Origin: Sporomusa sp.
GTDB taxonomy: Bacteria; Bacillota_C; Negativicutes; Sporomusales; Sporomusaceae
Direction of reading: 5' to 3'
Assembly: GCA_029256645.1 (NCBI GenBank)
Contig: JAQSXM010000215.1
Location: 1-6,236 of the forward strand
DNA: 6,236 bases
The translations under genes were made by a program, and so were the position numbers. Position 1 is the stretch's first letter; the number at the start of each line of letters is the position of its first letter. Below the pieces are notes generated by a model. The model did no database searches. It saw only the letters and a program-made list of their open reading frames with translations, and was not told the origin of the DNA. Positions 5,864-6,236 of the stretch are shown here, piece by piece.

Positions 5864-6060
5864 GAATCCTCCATATAATAGTTTGATTCATTGATTATGC
5901 GTAGTAATTTTCCATTCCCAATTGGATAAACATAAGGCAATTCTTCATTTGTGTACCAGTTGTAGTTTAGCAGAGCAAAAAATTCATCCTCTCTGAATTG
6001 CAGGAAGAGTAAATTCGTCTGCCCCTCGCACTGCCACTGGCAAGCTTCAATATACCTCAC
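5860..6060 (-). CDS. Small hypothetical protein coupled to the recombinase
   Basis: A 66-residue frame starting MRYIEACQWQCEG and ending NESNYYMEDS. I do not recognise it. It is acidic and rich in aromatic residues and Asn, with two early cysteines; no signal peptide, membrane segment or helix-turn-helix is evident. Its TGA overlaps the recombinase ATG (ATGA), which suggests translational coupling and is the main argument that it is expressed. Against it: the GTG start has no clear Shine-Dalgarno sequence, and an in-frame TAA directly precedes it, so it might be the remnant of a longer gene. It starts 17 bp after the stop of the upstream partial frame, consistent with one operon. A recombination directionality factor would be a natural guess for a small frame beside a serine integrase, but nothing in the sequence shows that. 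Confidence 0.45.
   Translation of the reverse strand: MRYIEACQWQCEGQTNLLFLQFREDEFFALLNYNWYTNEELPYVYPIGNGKLLRIINESNYYMEDS
5894..5921 (-). promoter_or_regulatory. Candidate promoter for the recombinase gene
   Basis: On the minus strand, TTGGGA (plus 5916-5921) and CATAAT (plus 5894-5899) are separated by 16 bp, matching sigma-A at four and five of six positions. Transcription would start near 5887, just before the GGAGG. It lies inside the small upstream frame, so the recombinase could be expressed with or without it. No clear sigma-E element of the kind that drives spoIVCA was seen. Confidence 0.3.
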
Positions 6061-6077
6061 TTAATGTTTCGCGGGAC

Positions 6078-6236
6078 TTACAGAACAATATTAACCATGT
6101 TGCCAGGTGTTGTCTGGATTTTTGTAACAAGATCGCGCCATTCATCAAGGGTTAAAGAAGACTGCCCCGGCTCAATTACATCAGCCGGTACCCGGAAGTT
6201 AACCGTGTTCCCAAAACTGGCGACAGACAGAACACC
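6078..6236 (-). CDS. C-terminal part of an unidentified protein (5' end outside the window)
   Basis: An open minus-strand frame enters from the window edge, exactly in phase with base 6236, and runs 52 codons to TAA at 6078-6080. The visible C-terminus reads GVLSVASFGNTVNFRVPADV at the edge, then IEPGQSSLTLDEWRDLVTKI and finally QTTPGNMVNIVL. Composition is protein-like: a beta-type stretch followed by an amphipathic helix and a short hydrophobic end. I do not recognise the family. It is in the same direction as the recombinase and 17 bp from the next frame, so it is probably part of the same transcription unit and of the element's cargo. That it is coding is supported by the uninterrupted frame and spacing only. 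Confidence 0.5.
   Translation of the reverse strand, partial: GVLSVASFGNTVNFRVPADVIEPGQSSLTLDEWRDLVTKIQTTPGNMVNIVL

Larger units (their letters stand above)
4331..6236. mobile_element. One end of an integrated element (prophage or skin-like), continuing beyond the window
   Basis: From the split ylmC stub to the window edge all genes are on the minus strand: a large serine recombinase, a small unknown frame coupled to it, and a partial unknown frame. A recombinase gene at the extreme end, reading toward the junction, with an att-like palindrome inside a truncated host gene, is the standard layout of elements integrated by large serine recombinases. The left boundary is given at the presumed crossover; the right end is not in the window. 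No phage structural gene is visible here, so prophage versus other integrative element is open. Confidence 0.65.

Noticed and set aside
1..6236. CRISPR array, tRNA or rRNA gene
   Set aside because: No spaced direct repeats and no cloverleaf-like or ribosomal sequence seen on either strand.

Overview
The window is chromosomal DNA from an endospore-forming Firmicute of moderate GC. The conserved order ftsZ – spoIIGA – sigE – sigG, with canonical GGAGG-type ribosome binding sites, makes this secure. It lacks the bpr/bpf protease genes found between ftsZ and spoIIGA in Bacillus subtilis, and spoIIR sits directly after sigG. Together these suggest a clostridial or Negativicutes-type spore former rather than a Bacillus, but the genus cannot be fixed from the sequence alone.

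Layout. Positions 2-805 hold the 3' part of ftsZ, followed by a strong intrinsic terminator. Positions 1008-2656 hold the overlapping pair spoIIGA and sigE (membrane aspartic protease and its pro-sigma-E substrate), closed by a terminator that overlaps the sigE stop codon. Positions 2718-4207 hold a very good sigma-F/sigma-G-type promoter, sigG (forespore sigma factor) and spoIIR (secreted forespore signal). SpoIIR activates SpoIIGA across the intermembrane space, SpoIIGA cleaves pro-sigma-E in the mother cell, and sigma-G later takes over in the forespore. One short locus therefore carries the signal, the receptor/protease, the substrate and the next forespore sigma factor.

The main surprise begins at about 4240. 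A promoter-like element and a very strong ribosome binding site lead into an ATG whose first 12 codons (MLKTSDLNKSEV) look like the N-terminus of ylmC (YlmC/YmxH sporulation family, PRC-barrel), the gene expected downstream of sigG. The frame stops immediately at TAA. Within this stub is a near-perfect inverted repeat with a central AA dinucleotide, as expected for a serine-integrase core site. Directly beyond it, on the opposite strand, are a bidirectional terminator and a 492-residue large serine recombinase of the size and type of SpoIVCA. Two further minus-strand reading frames of unknown function run to the window edge.

The simplest reading is an integrated element (prophage or skin-like) that has split ylmC at its 5' end. 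The window shows only one end of it. By analogy with the skin element in sigK, the element could be excised during sporulation to rebuild ylmC. That is inference; the missing right-hand part is needed to test it.
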